A stretch of DNA of 64,000 bases, taken from the NCBI GenBank assembly GCA_907164885.2, contig OU015500.1:49500533-49564532 (forward strand), read 5' to 3'. Of this stretch, positions 48,321 through 59,879 are shown piece by piece. This DNA comes from Dolomedes plantarius (Eukaryota; Arthropoda; Arachnida; Araneae; Dolomedidae). Under the pieces are notes generated by a model. It saw only the letters and a list, made by a program, of their open reading frames with translations, did not search any database and was not told the DNA's origin. Each line of letters opens with the position of its first letter. Position 1 is the stretch's first letter. The position numbers and the translations under genes were made by a program.

Positions 48321-49328
48321 TCTCTAAATTGTCACTTTTGACCAACAAAGTGTACACTTTAAGTCAACAAGATCTATGGTCTACCGCTGATTGCGGAACA
48401 GACTTTACTGTGCTTGGAGATGCTGTGCTTGGAGATCGGCGAAATTCACGGAGAATTGAGTTTGTCATCCACAACTGCATATATGTACACCTCCAAAGTA
48501 CCCCAGTAACCTGGGACCTATATTTCGCCCTTATCATGGGATCATCAGCTGGGCGTAGCCGTTTGGTTTGGATGGTTTACGAGAGCGGTTATTAAAGCAT
48601 GTCACTTGTATTTTCTGATTCATTTTTTAGAAACCACAGAAACCACTAAAAGAGGATAACATGGTGAAAGTCGGGCTCAGTTTTATAAGACAGGACAGGA
48701 ATCTGCTGGTGTTCAAGTGAACCGATTCGCTGACTAGAGAGGCTGAAACATTCACCTCTTTTTAAACTACTGTTGTAAAATTTTTTTAAAGTAAATAAAA
48801 TAATAAATAAGAAGGATTTAGAAATAAGGTTCCTTAAATCGGCAACATTTTCTCTTTGTTGACACTTCGTTGGTGTTGGATGAGTTTAATTCCTAAGAGG
48901 TAGATGCAATTTAAAGAGTTCTTTCACAGTTTTAGAATAGTTTGATAAAAAAAAATATTAAAATTTGAGAATGCGGAAGAAAATTTGGCAAAAGCATATA
49001 CCATGCAACTTAAATCACCATCTGTTGTATTTAAATAATGTATATTTTAAAGATGGCATGTAGAAACAAGCTAGAAATAAAATGTTATTTCCGAGGAATT
49101 TTTTTAGTTAAAAAAAAATGTTGTGAGAATCATTGAACTGACATTTCGAAGTACAAAATGGTTAATATCCCAATGTAGAGGATAAAAAAAATGTAAAGCA
49201 TTATTTCTATCTGATAAAAGTATATTAAACGAATGTCCAAAAAAACTACATTTTTATGGGCATTTTATTGTAAAAGGAAATGCCATAAAGATCATGATCT
49301 CTCTCAATATTTCTGTAAAAACTGTAAA
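48321..49328. other. No gene recognised
   Basis: An 88-codon frame at 48329-48595 has mid-GC content and may be more retroelement 3' sequence, but no domain is recognisable. The rest is AT-rich. Confidence 0.45.
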
Positions 49329-49625
49329 TCTATATAAATAAATCAGAGTGTCTCTATGTATGTATGTATGTAACGTATACAAATCTACATTTCTTGACGA
49401 ATCTGATTGAAACTTCGTGTACTTATGTTTTGAAGCCTGGAGATAATTCTAATATAAGTTTGGAAGCTTTAAAATGCTTATATATAAATACAGTTTTTAA
49501 ATAATATTTCATCTCAAGGCGTTGGAATCAATCATTCATAAAAACTGCGCATGCGCACCTAGATGTTACAAGGTAAATAAACGCATTGAATATTGTTGTT
49601 AACTTGCGATTATTTACTTTCTGAA
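49329..49625 (+). mobile_element. Helitron-like 5' end, family B
   Basis: It starts TCTATATAAATAAATCAGAG after an A. The GTATGTATGTATGTAACGTA and TTCTTGACGAATCTG(A/G)TTGAAACTT phrases are typical of Helitron 5' ends. It is a diverged direct copy of 56080-56360 in the right arm of the inverted repeat and an inverted copy of 50520-50795 in the left arm. Confidence 0.6.
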
Positions 49626-49869
49626 ATTTGGTTATTAGGTATTTTACATATTGTGTTTGTACTTCAGAATGTTTAGTATACTGTATTTTATATTGTTCTT
49701 AATTTTATAATTCACGATGTACTTTTAAAAACATAAAAATTTGTATAACTTAACTAAAAAGAATCAGTCTAAACTTGAGCACAGTTTTACGATTTATTTA
49801 CGGTTAACTATGTTCGTGTTTAGCTATTCCATTTGTTTGTTGTAAAAAATGATTATTTAAAGGTTTTTA

Positions 49870-51674
49870 TTTAGCTAAAACGTCTATCACTCTCCACAAA
49901 ATCCTAATGCTAAGATTTTAATTTTCTTCTCAGACATGATACATATGACAGTTATCTTCAAAATGGCCTACAATCTAAGAGAAAATTTTAAAATGCAAAA
50001 ATAATACACGCAATTTTATGTTCTAATATGAAAATTTTCCCCAATTCGTCATTCCTTTCCTTATAAAAACAGCCCAAAATAAAAAAAAAACTACAATTAT
50101 ATCACAGAAATATTTCAAAGAGTTGTAGACAGAAGCATAAAAAGAAAGAATATTCAAATAAAGTAACTAAATTAAACAAAATATGACAGATAGTTCAAAT
50201 TCCACTTCACTATCCCATTGAAATAATATTTAATGGAATAATAACTATTAATTTATGAAAAATTAGAAAATTAACTAAATGTAAAATAGAAAAGTAAATA
50301 TAACATAATTATATTTCACTGCCCTTCAGAAATATCCAATTATAACACAATTTCCTTAGCAATACAAAAAAACAAAAAAAAAAGTGAAAGAGTTTCAACA
50401 GTAATCCGTATATTGGGAATTAACCCGGTAGAAAAGGATTAATGAAAAAAAGAAAACTAAAGGAGTAATATTAGAAAATTAACTTTAAATTCCTCCAAAT
50501 AACTACGAAATAACAAATCCATGCGTTCACTTACCTTGGACATCTAGAATTAACATATAGTGGGTGTGCATGCGCAGATCTTATGAATGATTGATTCCAT
50601 CGTCTGGAGATGAAATATTATTTAAAAACTGTATTTATTTAGAATTATTTTAAAGCTTCCAAACTTATCTTAGAATTAATTATCTTAAGGCTTCAAAACA
50701 TAAGTATACCAAGTTTCAACCAGATTCGTCAAAAAATGTAGATTTGTATACGTTACATACATACATAGACACTTTGCTTTATTTATATAGATAGATATAT
50801 GTTTTGCCCCGTAAAATAGAAATATATTTATTGTATTATTTTAGTCCTTTTTGTTAAAAAAAACATGTTAAAAGCTGAATGCTTCAAAGGAAATATATTT
50901 TTCAAAATATTAATATGTTTACATTCGAATCCTTTTAAGTTAGATTCTCCTCATGGTTCCAATTCTTTAGAAATGTGTCCAACTTATAGATTCCATTATA
51001 CATTATTGGTACTATAGCTTTTTGCAGTAAATGTCTTGAACTCGGAACAATATCCACCCTCCTGGAAATAATATTTAATATGTAATAACTATTTTTTTAC
51101 ATTATAATATATCTAACTGGTTTAATATTGTCAAATGATTAACATATTTCATTTTAATGTAACTAAATATAGTCTAATTTTTTATATTATTAGATTCACT
51201 TTTCATTTACTTAAATTCAAGTTGAATACATTTAAAATTAATGCATCTTCCCCTCAAAAAAGCGGAGAATAGAATAAACAAACTAAAAAACTTTGCTCAC
51301 CATAATTATATATGTTTAACCATACGTTGCTCTTACGTTTAGCTTCATCTCTATATTTTGACCCTTTGAACATAACGATTATATTAAGGAATATGTGAAA
51401 AATAACATGTTTGGTTATATTAGTTGTTTGAAAACAACTGATCTTCCATTTATGGTGCGTGGAGCCCTAATTGCAGATTTCTATTAATTTTTACGTTTGT
51501 CAGTGGCTTCTACCTATACTTTATTTTTTTTTTCTTTTCTAAAGTATCTTGCATTTATGGTGCGTGGAACTCTTAATTGCAGATTTCTATTAATTTTTTT
51601 GTTTGTCAATGCCTTCTAGCTATACTTTAATATTTTTGCTACAAAATCTTGCATTTATGGAGACATTTATTATG
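49870..51674. repeat. Large inverted repeat, left arm (1805 bp)
   Basis: This arm is the reverse complement of 55198-57002 over its full 1805 bases. By eye only scattered single-base differences were found (on the order of 1-2%), and the arm lengths are identical. The outer portion (49870-50795) is the 5' part of a Helitron-like element in minus orientation. The inner portion contains two units of an approximately 100-bp tandem repeat with CATTTATGGTGCGTGGA. Outer and inner boundaries are abrupt. Confidence 0.88.
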
Positions 51675-53100
51675 CAGATATTAATTATGGAGATGTTTAT
51701 TGCTACAGAATCTTGCATTTATGGTGTGTGGAGCCCGAATTGCAGATTTTTATTAATTTTTACATTTGTCAGGGTCTTTTACCTATATTTTAATACAGGG
51801 GTGTCCAGCCCTTGGGCCGCATGCGGCCCAAAGCAAGTGTTAGTGAGGCCCAGAGTGTTAGTGAGAGAGAGCTCAAAGTGAAAAAAAAAATTAATAGCCT
51901 GTCTTGATATAAAAAATAATGCGGAAAAGAAAAAAAAATGGACCATGTTATGCAAATCATCTTCAAAATGGTGAATTTTATGAAGGATTGGGGATTGACT
52001 CATAGCCAGTTTCAGGAATTTCTTAAAAGCTTGGATGCTGAATATGGCAATACTTTTAAGAATTAAGGTAGCTCAGTGGAGAAAATATTAAAAAGGTTTT
52101 ATAGCCTACTTGATGATATCAAATTGTTTATGACATTGAAAAGTAATCTGTGCCAGAACTTTATAATAACTGGCTTGCAGATTTAGATAGATCTGAATGC
52201 CCATTTAAATGACTTAAACACCCGTCACTTCATGGATTTTATGTCAGTGCAAAATCCATGAAGTTGAAATTATGGCAAGCCAAATTAAATGTTAAAAATT
52301 TTTTGCGTTTCGAGACACTGACCAAGCACAATTCTAAAAATTTTACAAAATATGCAGCCCTACTTTCCGATTTAGTACACGAATTTAAAATTGATTTCAG
52401 GACTTTGGGGAAAATAAACAATTTTTTTTTGCATGTTTTATACTCTATTTACAGTCGATATAGATATAATGCTAGCAAATTGTCAAATGGAATGCATAGA
52501 GTTGCAATCTGACATCTAACTTAAAGAGAAATTCAATCGAATCTCATTGTTTTACTCATAAATCATACCTGCCCAGATATAAATATCCTTCACTGCATAG
52601 TTAAGCGTTATTCTGGTCATCAACGTTTGGAAGCACATACATCTGTAAACAACTATTTTCAAGAGTGAAGCACACTAAGAGTCAAATTAGAACCAAAATT
52701 TATTCGTTGTGTTTTAGTATTGATGTGTATGACATTTCCAATCCCCTTTTTTATACTATGTTATTTATACTGTGTTTAATTTTTCATGCAGAGTTCACAA
52801 GGCAAAAGACAATTTGACATTTTTACTTTTCAGCTTTTAGTGATGAAAGGCTGAATCTATCTAAATTCTGAGATGTGTATAACATTTCATATGTTTTTTT
52901 TTCCTATGTTATTTATACTGTGTTTGGTTTTAAGTTGACTTTGGTTAACAAACATTCATATTGAACCCCGAATCAAGAAACGAGAAACATAGTTTATGAA
53001 GGTACTTGAGATAATATTTGGATCAGTTTAATTGAACAGAGATTTATATGGAGTTTAATAAGGACAGGATATTTCTATTATTGTACAGAATCTTGCATTT
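51675..53100 (+). other. Left part of the spacer of the inverted repeat
   Basis: Further units of the CATTTATGGTG(C/T)GTG(G/T)AGCCC repeat lie at about 51716 and 53098. They are interrupted by a hAT-type pseudogene that begins at 51796. Units of another repeat (AGATGTGTATAACATTTCA, TTATTTATACTGTGTTTAAT) appear at 52720-52990 and are inverted relative to the array at 54170-55197. Confidence 0.6.
51796..52760 (+). pseudogene. hAT-type transposase pseudogene (Charlie/GTF2IRD2/ZBED-like)
   Basis: CAGGGGTGTCCAGCC at 51796 matches the start of hAT-Charlie-like inverted ends. Downstream, broken + strand frames read MVNFMKDWGLTHSQFQEFLK then SLDAEYGNTF (about 51966-52065). Next is LKLWQAKLNVKNFLRFETLT and onward (52258-52440). 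A C-terminal dimerisation block GSTYICKQLFSRVKHTKS-like lies at about 52630-52690. Several stops and frameshifts interrupt it, the N-terminal zinc finger and the catalytic start are missing, and no right-hand end was found. It is a relic of a hAT transposon. Confidence 0.7.
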
Positions 53101-54143
53101 ATGGTGCGTGTAGCCCAAATTGCAGATTTCTGTTAATTTTTTCATCAGTCAGTGCCTTTAACCAATACTTTAATACTTTATTTATATATTTTTTTGGCTA
53201 CAGAATCCTGCATTTATAGAGGTATTTGTATGGACAATTAGACATTTTTACTTTTAAGCGTTTAGTGATTTATTATAAATGTATATATTTTATGATATTT
53301 ATACTGTTATTAAATCTATGTTATTTATACTGTTATACTGATATAATTATCATAAAATAAAAATGGCAGAGAGAGAGAGATAAAGAGAGATCCCTCGGAA
53401 TAAACGTGTTTATCATTAAAAACATGTCAATGAGCATGCGCAGAAATAAATTTTTAACTGTAAATTATCGCTAATTAATAGAAACTGCGGTTAAAAAAAC
53501 CAAATTTGAGAAATCTACAAATTACAATCTTTCGTTTAAGTCCAAAATGAAGTAAATTGATGTAGTAGTTATCTCTCACGGACTGCCCAAATAGTCGCCT
53601 TAGCAACTTAAATACATAGATGTAATTTAAAATATATACATCAAAATTACATAAAAATAATGGTGGAAATATTTATATTAAAATATGTTTAAAAACATGT
53701 AATATTGAAATTATATATTCAATATCATATGCACTTTCTAAGCATTAAATTATACGCTACACAGAACTAGTTTAAGTAATTTGAATCGATGGATGCAAAG
53801 AATATTTTCCAATCCAAATGTTAGTACTTTCATAGTTTTATAACAACTTACTGCAATATAATCATTACTTAGACCAAAAATATTTATTCCTTAAATAATC
53901 CACATGGTAGACCTTTTGCCCTATTATCACACCTACAGTGTAGATTCTTAGTAACCCACATCTAGATTTCAAAGATTCGACAGCTTATCTTCGAGTTATC
54001 ATCGGAATTTTGCTCCATTCCTGTTACACTACTTTTAATAATCCATGCTCTGCTTTTACGTCTGTGTTTAGAAAGAGCTCTTTCTAACAGATCTAAAATT
54101 ACAGCAGTCCATTGGCCCATTTTTATCTTTATTTATTACCTTA
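53101..54143. other. Middle of the inverted-repeat spacer, no gene recognised
   Basis: AT-rich sequence with a short GAGAGAGAGA run at 53367-53390. No exon or bounded mobile element is supported. Confidence 0.5.
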
Positions 54144-55197
54144 CTAGCTGAAGTACCCGGCGTTGCCCGGAATTTTAAGAAGGTTTGTTAACCAAAATCA
54201 ATTTAAAAACTTAACACAGTATAAATTACATAGCCAAAAAAAAATGTGAAATGTTATACATATCTCAGTATTTTGGTAAATGCAGTCTTTCATCATTGTA
54301 CCACTAAAAGCTGTAAAGTAAAAATGTCAAATTGTGGAATGTTTATTAACCAAAATCAATTTAAAAACTTAACACAGTATAAATTACATAGCCAAAAAAA
54401 AAGCATGTGAAATGTTATACATATCTCAGTATTTTGGTAGATGCAGTCTTTCATCACTGTACCACTAAAACTGTAAAGTAAAAATGTCAAATTATGGAAT
54501 GTTTGTTAACCAAAATCAATTTAAAATCTAAACAATTTAGCAAGATTTAACCTTCAATCTTTGGAGCAAAAGAAGCTGATAAGTAAAACATAAAATATAC
54601 ATACATTTATAATAAACCACTAAAAGCTGAAAAGGAAAAATGTCAAATTGTCTTTTGGAAAGTAAAGCTGAAAAGCAAAAATGTAAATTTGTCGAATGTT
54701 TGTTAACCAAAATCAATTTAAAAACGAAACACAGTATAAATAACATAGAAAAAGAAGCATGTGAAATGTTATACACCCAAATAATAAAAAAAAATCCAAT
54801 ATAAAAATATATAAATTTATAATTAACTCCTCAGAATTCATCTAGATTTAACCTTTCATCTTTGGAGCAAAAGAAGCTGAAAAGTAAAACATAAAATATA
54901 TACATTTATAATAAACCACTAAAACCTGAAAAGGAAAAAATGTCAAATTGTCTCTTGGAAAGTTAAGAGTTTTAAAAAGTAAAGCTGAAAAGTAAAAATG
55001 TCATTTTGTCGAATGTTTGCTAAACAAAATTGATTAAAAAAGTATACACAGCATAAATAACATTTTAAAAAAAACATGTGAAATGTTATACACATCTCAG
55101 AATTTTAGTAGATTCAGCCTTTCATTTTTCAAGTTTGTCAAATTGTCTAATGTTTGTTAACAAAAATTAATTTAAAAACTAAACACAGTATAAATAA
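54144..55197 (-). mobile_element. Helitron-like 3' end (family B) with internal minisatellite
   Basis: On the minus strand a hairpin (CCGGGCAACGCCGGG) stands 12 bases before CTAG, followed by T at 54143. This is a Helitron 3' end. The adjacent body is an array of about six or seven units of 100-190 bases, each with AAATGTCAAATTGT, AATGTTTGTTAACCAAAATC, AAACACAGTATAAAT(A/T)ACAT and GTGAAATGTTATACA(C/T)ATCTC. Helitrons commonly carry such minisatellites. The element probably continues into the right arm at 55198. Confidence 0.6.
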
Positions 55198-57002
55198 CAT
55201 AATAAATGTCTCCATAAATGCAAGATTTTGTAGCAAAAATATTAAAGTATAGCTAGAAGGCATTGACAAACAAAAAAATTAATAGAAATCTGCAATTAAG
55301 AGTTCCACGCACCATAAATGCAAGATACTTTAGAAAAGAAAAAAAAAATAAAGTATAGGTAGAAGCCACTGACAAACGTAAAAATTAATAGAAATCTGCA
55401 ATTAGGGCTCCACGCACCATAAATGGAAGATCAATTGTTTTCAAACAACTAATATAACCAAACATGTTATTTTTCACATATTCCTTAATATAATCGTTAT
55501 GTTCAAAGGGTCAAAATATAGAGATGAAGCTAAACGTAAGAGCAACGTATGGTTAAACATATATAAATATGGTGAGCAAAGTTTTTCAGTTTGTTTATTC
55601 TATTCTCCGCTTTTTTGAGGGGAAGATGCATTAATTTTAAATGTATTCAACTTGAATTTAAGTAAATGAAAAGTGAATCTAATAATATAAAAAATTAGAC
55701 TATATTTAGTTACATTAAAATGAAATATGTTAATCATTTGACAATATTAACCAGTTAGGTATATTATAATGTAAAAAAATAGTTATTACATATTAAATAT
55801 TATTTACAGGAGGGTGGATATTGTTCCGAGTTCAAGACATTTACTGCAAAAAGCTATAGTACCAATAATGTATAATGGAATCTATAAGTTGGACACATTT
55901 CTAAAGAATTGGAACCATGAGGAGAATCTAACTTAAAAGGATTCGAATGTAAACATATTAATATTTTGAAAAATATATTTCCTTTGAAGCATTCAGCTTT
56001 TAACATGTTTTTTTTAACAAAAAGGACTAAAATAATACAATAAATATATTTCTATTTTACGGGGCAAAACATATATCTATCTATATAAATAAAGCAAAGT
56101 GTCTATGTATGTATGTAACGTATACAAATCTACATTTCTTGACGAATCTGGTTGAAACTTGGTATACTTATGTTTTGAAGCCTTAAGATAATTAATTCTA
56201 AGATAAGTTTGGAAGCTTTAAAATAATTCTAAATAAATACAGTTTTTAAATAATATTTCATCTCCAGACGATGGAATCAATCATTCATAAGATCTGCGCA
56301 TGCACACCCACTATATGTTAATTCTAGATGTCCAAGGTAAGTGAACGCATGGATTTGTTATTTCGTAGTTATTTGGAGGAATTTAAAGTTAATTTTCTAA
56401 TATTACTCCTTTAGTTTTCTTTTTTTCATTAATCCTTTTCTACCGGGTTAATTCCCAATATACGGATTACTGTTGAAACTCTTTCACTTTTTTTTTTGTT
56501 TTTTTGTATTGCTAAGGAAATTGTGTTATAATTGGATATTTCTGAAGGGCAGTGAAATATAATTATGTTATATTTACTTTTCTATTTTACATTTAGTTAA
56601 TTTTCTAATTTTTCATAAATTAATAGTTATTATTCCATTAAATATTATTTCAATGGGATAGTGAAGTGGAATTTGAACTATCTGTCATATTTTGTTTAAT
56701 TTAGTTACTTTATTTGAATATTCTTTCTTTTTATGCTTCTGTCTACAACTCTTTGAAATATTTCTGTGATATAATTGTAGTTTTTTTTTTATTTTGGGCT
56801 GTTTTTATAAGGAAAGGAATGACGAATTGGGGAAAATTTTCATATTAGAACATAAAATTGCGTGTATTATTTTTGCATTTTAAAATTTTCTCTTAGATTG
56901 TAGGCCATTTTGAAGATAACTGTCATATGTATCATGAGTAAGAAGGAAATTAAAATATTAGCATTAGGATTTTGTGGAGAGTGATAGGCGTTTTAGCTAA
57001 AT
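55198..57002. repeat. Large inverted repeat, right arm (1805 bp)
   Basis: Inverted partner of 49870-51674. It begins CATAATAAATGTCTCCATAA and ends CGTTTTAGCTAAA. A Helitron-like 5' end (TCTATATAAATAAAGCAAAG) lies at 56080 in plus orientation, so the outer 920 bases are the 5' part of that element. Sequence outside both arms is unrelated. Confidence 0.88.
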
Positions 57003-57089
57003 TTTTGATTAATATTCTACGTTCGGAGTCAATTTTTCAAAAAAAATCATTTTTTAAAGATTTTTTTGGTCTTTTATGGTAAAATAGCA

Positions 57090-57235
57090 CTACTTTATTT
57101 GAATATTCTTTTGCAAATACTGGATAGCTTTATCTTTGACGTCAAAGAGACCTCGGGTGCCCAGGTCAGCTATCAGTTTTTTGAGAAGATGAGGAAATTC
57201 ATCTTTTGGCACATTCTGCTCCTTCGGGTAGTTTT
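57090..57235 (-). pseudogene. Possible pogo-type transposase C-terminal remnant
   Basis: The minus strand from about 57230 reads KDEFPHLLKKLIADLGTRGL then FDVKDKAIQY and a stop, which resembles the FPxLLKxL region near the C-terminus of pogo/jerky transposases. The stretch is short and the match is from memory. The neighbouring 57330-57757 interval has TCACAAAGTAACCCC at 57354 and 57742 and an inverted partner at 57331, perhaps remains of its ends. Confidence 0.25.
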
Positions 57236-58023
57236 TTCCAGATTCGGGTAGTTCTTTCTCTCCAGAAGTATTTTAGAGGATAGAAAAATGCAACTTCGAG
57301 CGGCTGGGGAAGGTGGGTGGAATTTGTGGGTTATTTTGTGACAGTGTCAATGTGTCACAAAGTAACCCCGTTACCTTTCGATATTTAGGTTATGTTCTCA
57401 TATCTCTTGGAAATATCGCTACACAAAAGTTATATTGCTCCACAATCTAACCAACATATTGAAAATAAAAAATAATTACCTGTGGCAGCTGGTTGTATAA
57501 GGTGTTAGCCTTCAGCCCACAAAGTTTCCGAAGTTTCAGTTAATAGCTTGACAACAGGTTTAAACAATACACTCGGCAACGAAGACAAATGACGCGCAGA
57601 AGCTTCGGACACTAGCCACTAGGTGTCTCTGTATGTCGGACAAGCTGTTGGCGCTGTTCTTTGCCTCCATGGTATCACGGGCGCAGCACAAGATCCGAAA
57701 TACGAAAAAATTACTTCGAATCACAAAATTACCCCTGCAGTCACAAAGTAACCCCAACTCGTATTACGGTAGTTTTATATTGAACGACCTTTCTTCACAA
57801 CTTGATTGATGGGGAGAATAAATTCCAATAATTTCGAATAAATTGTCTTTTCTATGTTATACTGGACTAGGTTCGAGAGAGGGAAATTCTAGCTAGTCTT
57901 TTCATACTACCCACATATCTTGGTAGCTTGCTTTTTGTTTGTTGAATGCCATTCATGTTGGCAGTATTTGACAGGACAGATAGATTTGCAGTGATTCAAT
58001 ATAGAGGACATTTGCAACTCAAA

Positions 58024-58160
58024 AGTATTGTTATTATTACAGACAATGACCTTAATGACTTGGTTATACACACATGTTTTAGTCGCTCCTTGGTTTTTAT
58101 TATGGCAGACAATGATCTTAATGACTTGGTTATACACGCGTTTTAGTCGCTCTTTGGTTT
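58024..58160 (+). repeat. Tandem duplication, unit about 68 bp
   Basis: CAGACAATGA(C/T)CTTAATGAC, TTGGTTATACAC and TTTTAGTCGCT(C/T)(C/T)TTGGTTTTT occur twice in succession (about 58041 and 58109). The few differences indicate a moderately recent duplication. Confidence 0.8.
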
Positions 58161-59446
58161 TTCTGTCCCATCATTTTATTTTTGTCTGATTGGCACGTAA
58201 TTGGTCCTTCTTCAAGCCAGTTCTAAAAGCTTCATAGCCAGGGAGAATAACTAAAGGTTGCTGGTTGGATGGTACACCCCGGTGATAGTTAGAGGACATA
58301 TTTCTATTACAGCTGTGCTTGTGCTAGAGATGGACGTTGCCGACAAATTTCGTCCGTGCCGCTACGCTGGTATTTCATAAAAGCGTGCTGGTGTACCACG
58401 TCGACGAAAATTTTGTACAGCTTTGTTACATTCCTGAAAATAACATTGAAAGAATCATCACCTTTCCTTGTAATTCCATTTTTCAGCTCGGTTTAATGTC
58501 ATTTAAAGAAGCTCATTCACCCATGTCTTGTCGATTCTACGGACAATTTCATGACACATTAAAATATATAATGGAAGCTCTTTCTATGCGAAGTCATAAA
58601 ACTATATGAGATTTTTATCCTATTACTCTGAAATTCAATGATGTTAAACTATAACATTAAATGTCGAAGCTGATTGATAATTTTCGCTATAACCATGATT
58701 ATTCTTTTAACATTTCATCCCTATGATGATGGCTTTGGGTGAAATTTTAATGATGAGACTAAAATCATTAATTCTATCGATTTAGGATTTCCAGGCCGTC
58801 ACATGAGGGAAGAAAAGGTAATTATATTTTCATATTCTGGAAGACTACTGTCTATGGCAACCAGTTCGCAATTATTCAATAATGAGGAAAATAATATAAC
58901 TTACTATAAGGTTTAATTTTTAAAAATCGAGGTGATATGATTGAATGAAACCAATATTGTAAACTTTTTATAAGTAAAGCAACGCAGCAATTTTAATTAT
59001 TTTCTTCGTCAGTATGTAATTTATAAATTTTTCAACCTAATTTTTCGTCTGTTAAATATTTTATTTAGAGTAAAAGTTATTTTTCAATTTAATATTTATT
59101 TGTTAACTGCTAAAAGCATGCCTAGATGAGGAAAACCTTATAGTTAATAGTAGTTAAATAAGCGGAGGATAAAGTTGAAGGAATGCAGATGTAATTAGAG
59201 TCAACGCTCAGCCAAATAATTTCTGCTTGGCGGATGTGTCTCGTTTTCTGCAGCTGATCTTGCTGAAGTCAACTTATCTAATATGAATTCTGCTACTTAT
59301 TAATTCTATAAACTAAAAACGAGAAAATGTGTTAGTTAAGACCATTTATATGCAAAAAGGTACTCTAGAATTCAATAAAGTATTGTGCTCATTTTAAAAC
59401 GAAATGTTTATTTCACCAACAGGACACCTCGTACAATTTTGTTGTT
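58161..59446. other. No gene recognised
   Basis: A 90-codon open frame at 58337-58609 (+) has balanced composition (HVDENFVQLCYIPENNIERI) but no domain I recognise. It lacks visible splice context tying it to other exons. The rest is AT-rich. Confidence 0.4.
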
Positions 59447-59800
59447 GTTGTGTAACTAATGCCCCCTGGCCGGAACATTCCAGCCTAGGCCCATAGATGG
59501 TTGCTGGCTAAGGAATGAGGTTTTAGTTTTTACTGGCACCATAAGGGTCGAACTCCGACTTAACCAGGTGCCACCACAAATTAGAAACCTCTGGGATGAC
59601 ATATGTGGGGCTCGTACAATCTCCCAATCACAAACCACATTGAAGGATTTTTCGGCTTGAGTATTTAACCTGCCCATACCAAGGGTAGACAGGAATATTA
59701 AAATCTGGTACCAACAAGTAGCATCTAATAAATGGGTTAAAGAAAAGGTAAATAGGATCTTGTGGTGGTTGCACTCAAACATTGATAACATAGGAAACTT
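59447..59800 (-). mobile_element. SINE-like retroelement, minus strand, with CAA tail
   Basis: On the minus strand, a B-box-like CGGAGTTCGACCCTT (about 59546-59560) is followed by a GC-moderate body. It ends in ACACAACAACAACAA at 59441-59455, the same CAA-type tail as the LINE 3' end at 48300-48318. A SINE that borrows that LINE's tail is plausible. The A box is weak. Confidence 0.5.
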
Positions 59801-59879
59801 TCACACTAGTAATGTAAATTCAGTCAATAACACTTAATTAATTTTTTACATTCCATTTTTACACTCATTTTACTTAACA

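Noticed and set aside
58337..58609. 90-codon open frame as a host exon
   Set aside because: Composition is plausible, but there are no conserved motifs and no credible splice partner nearby.
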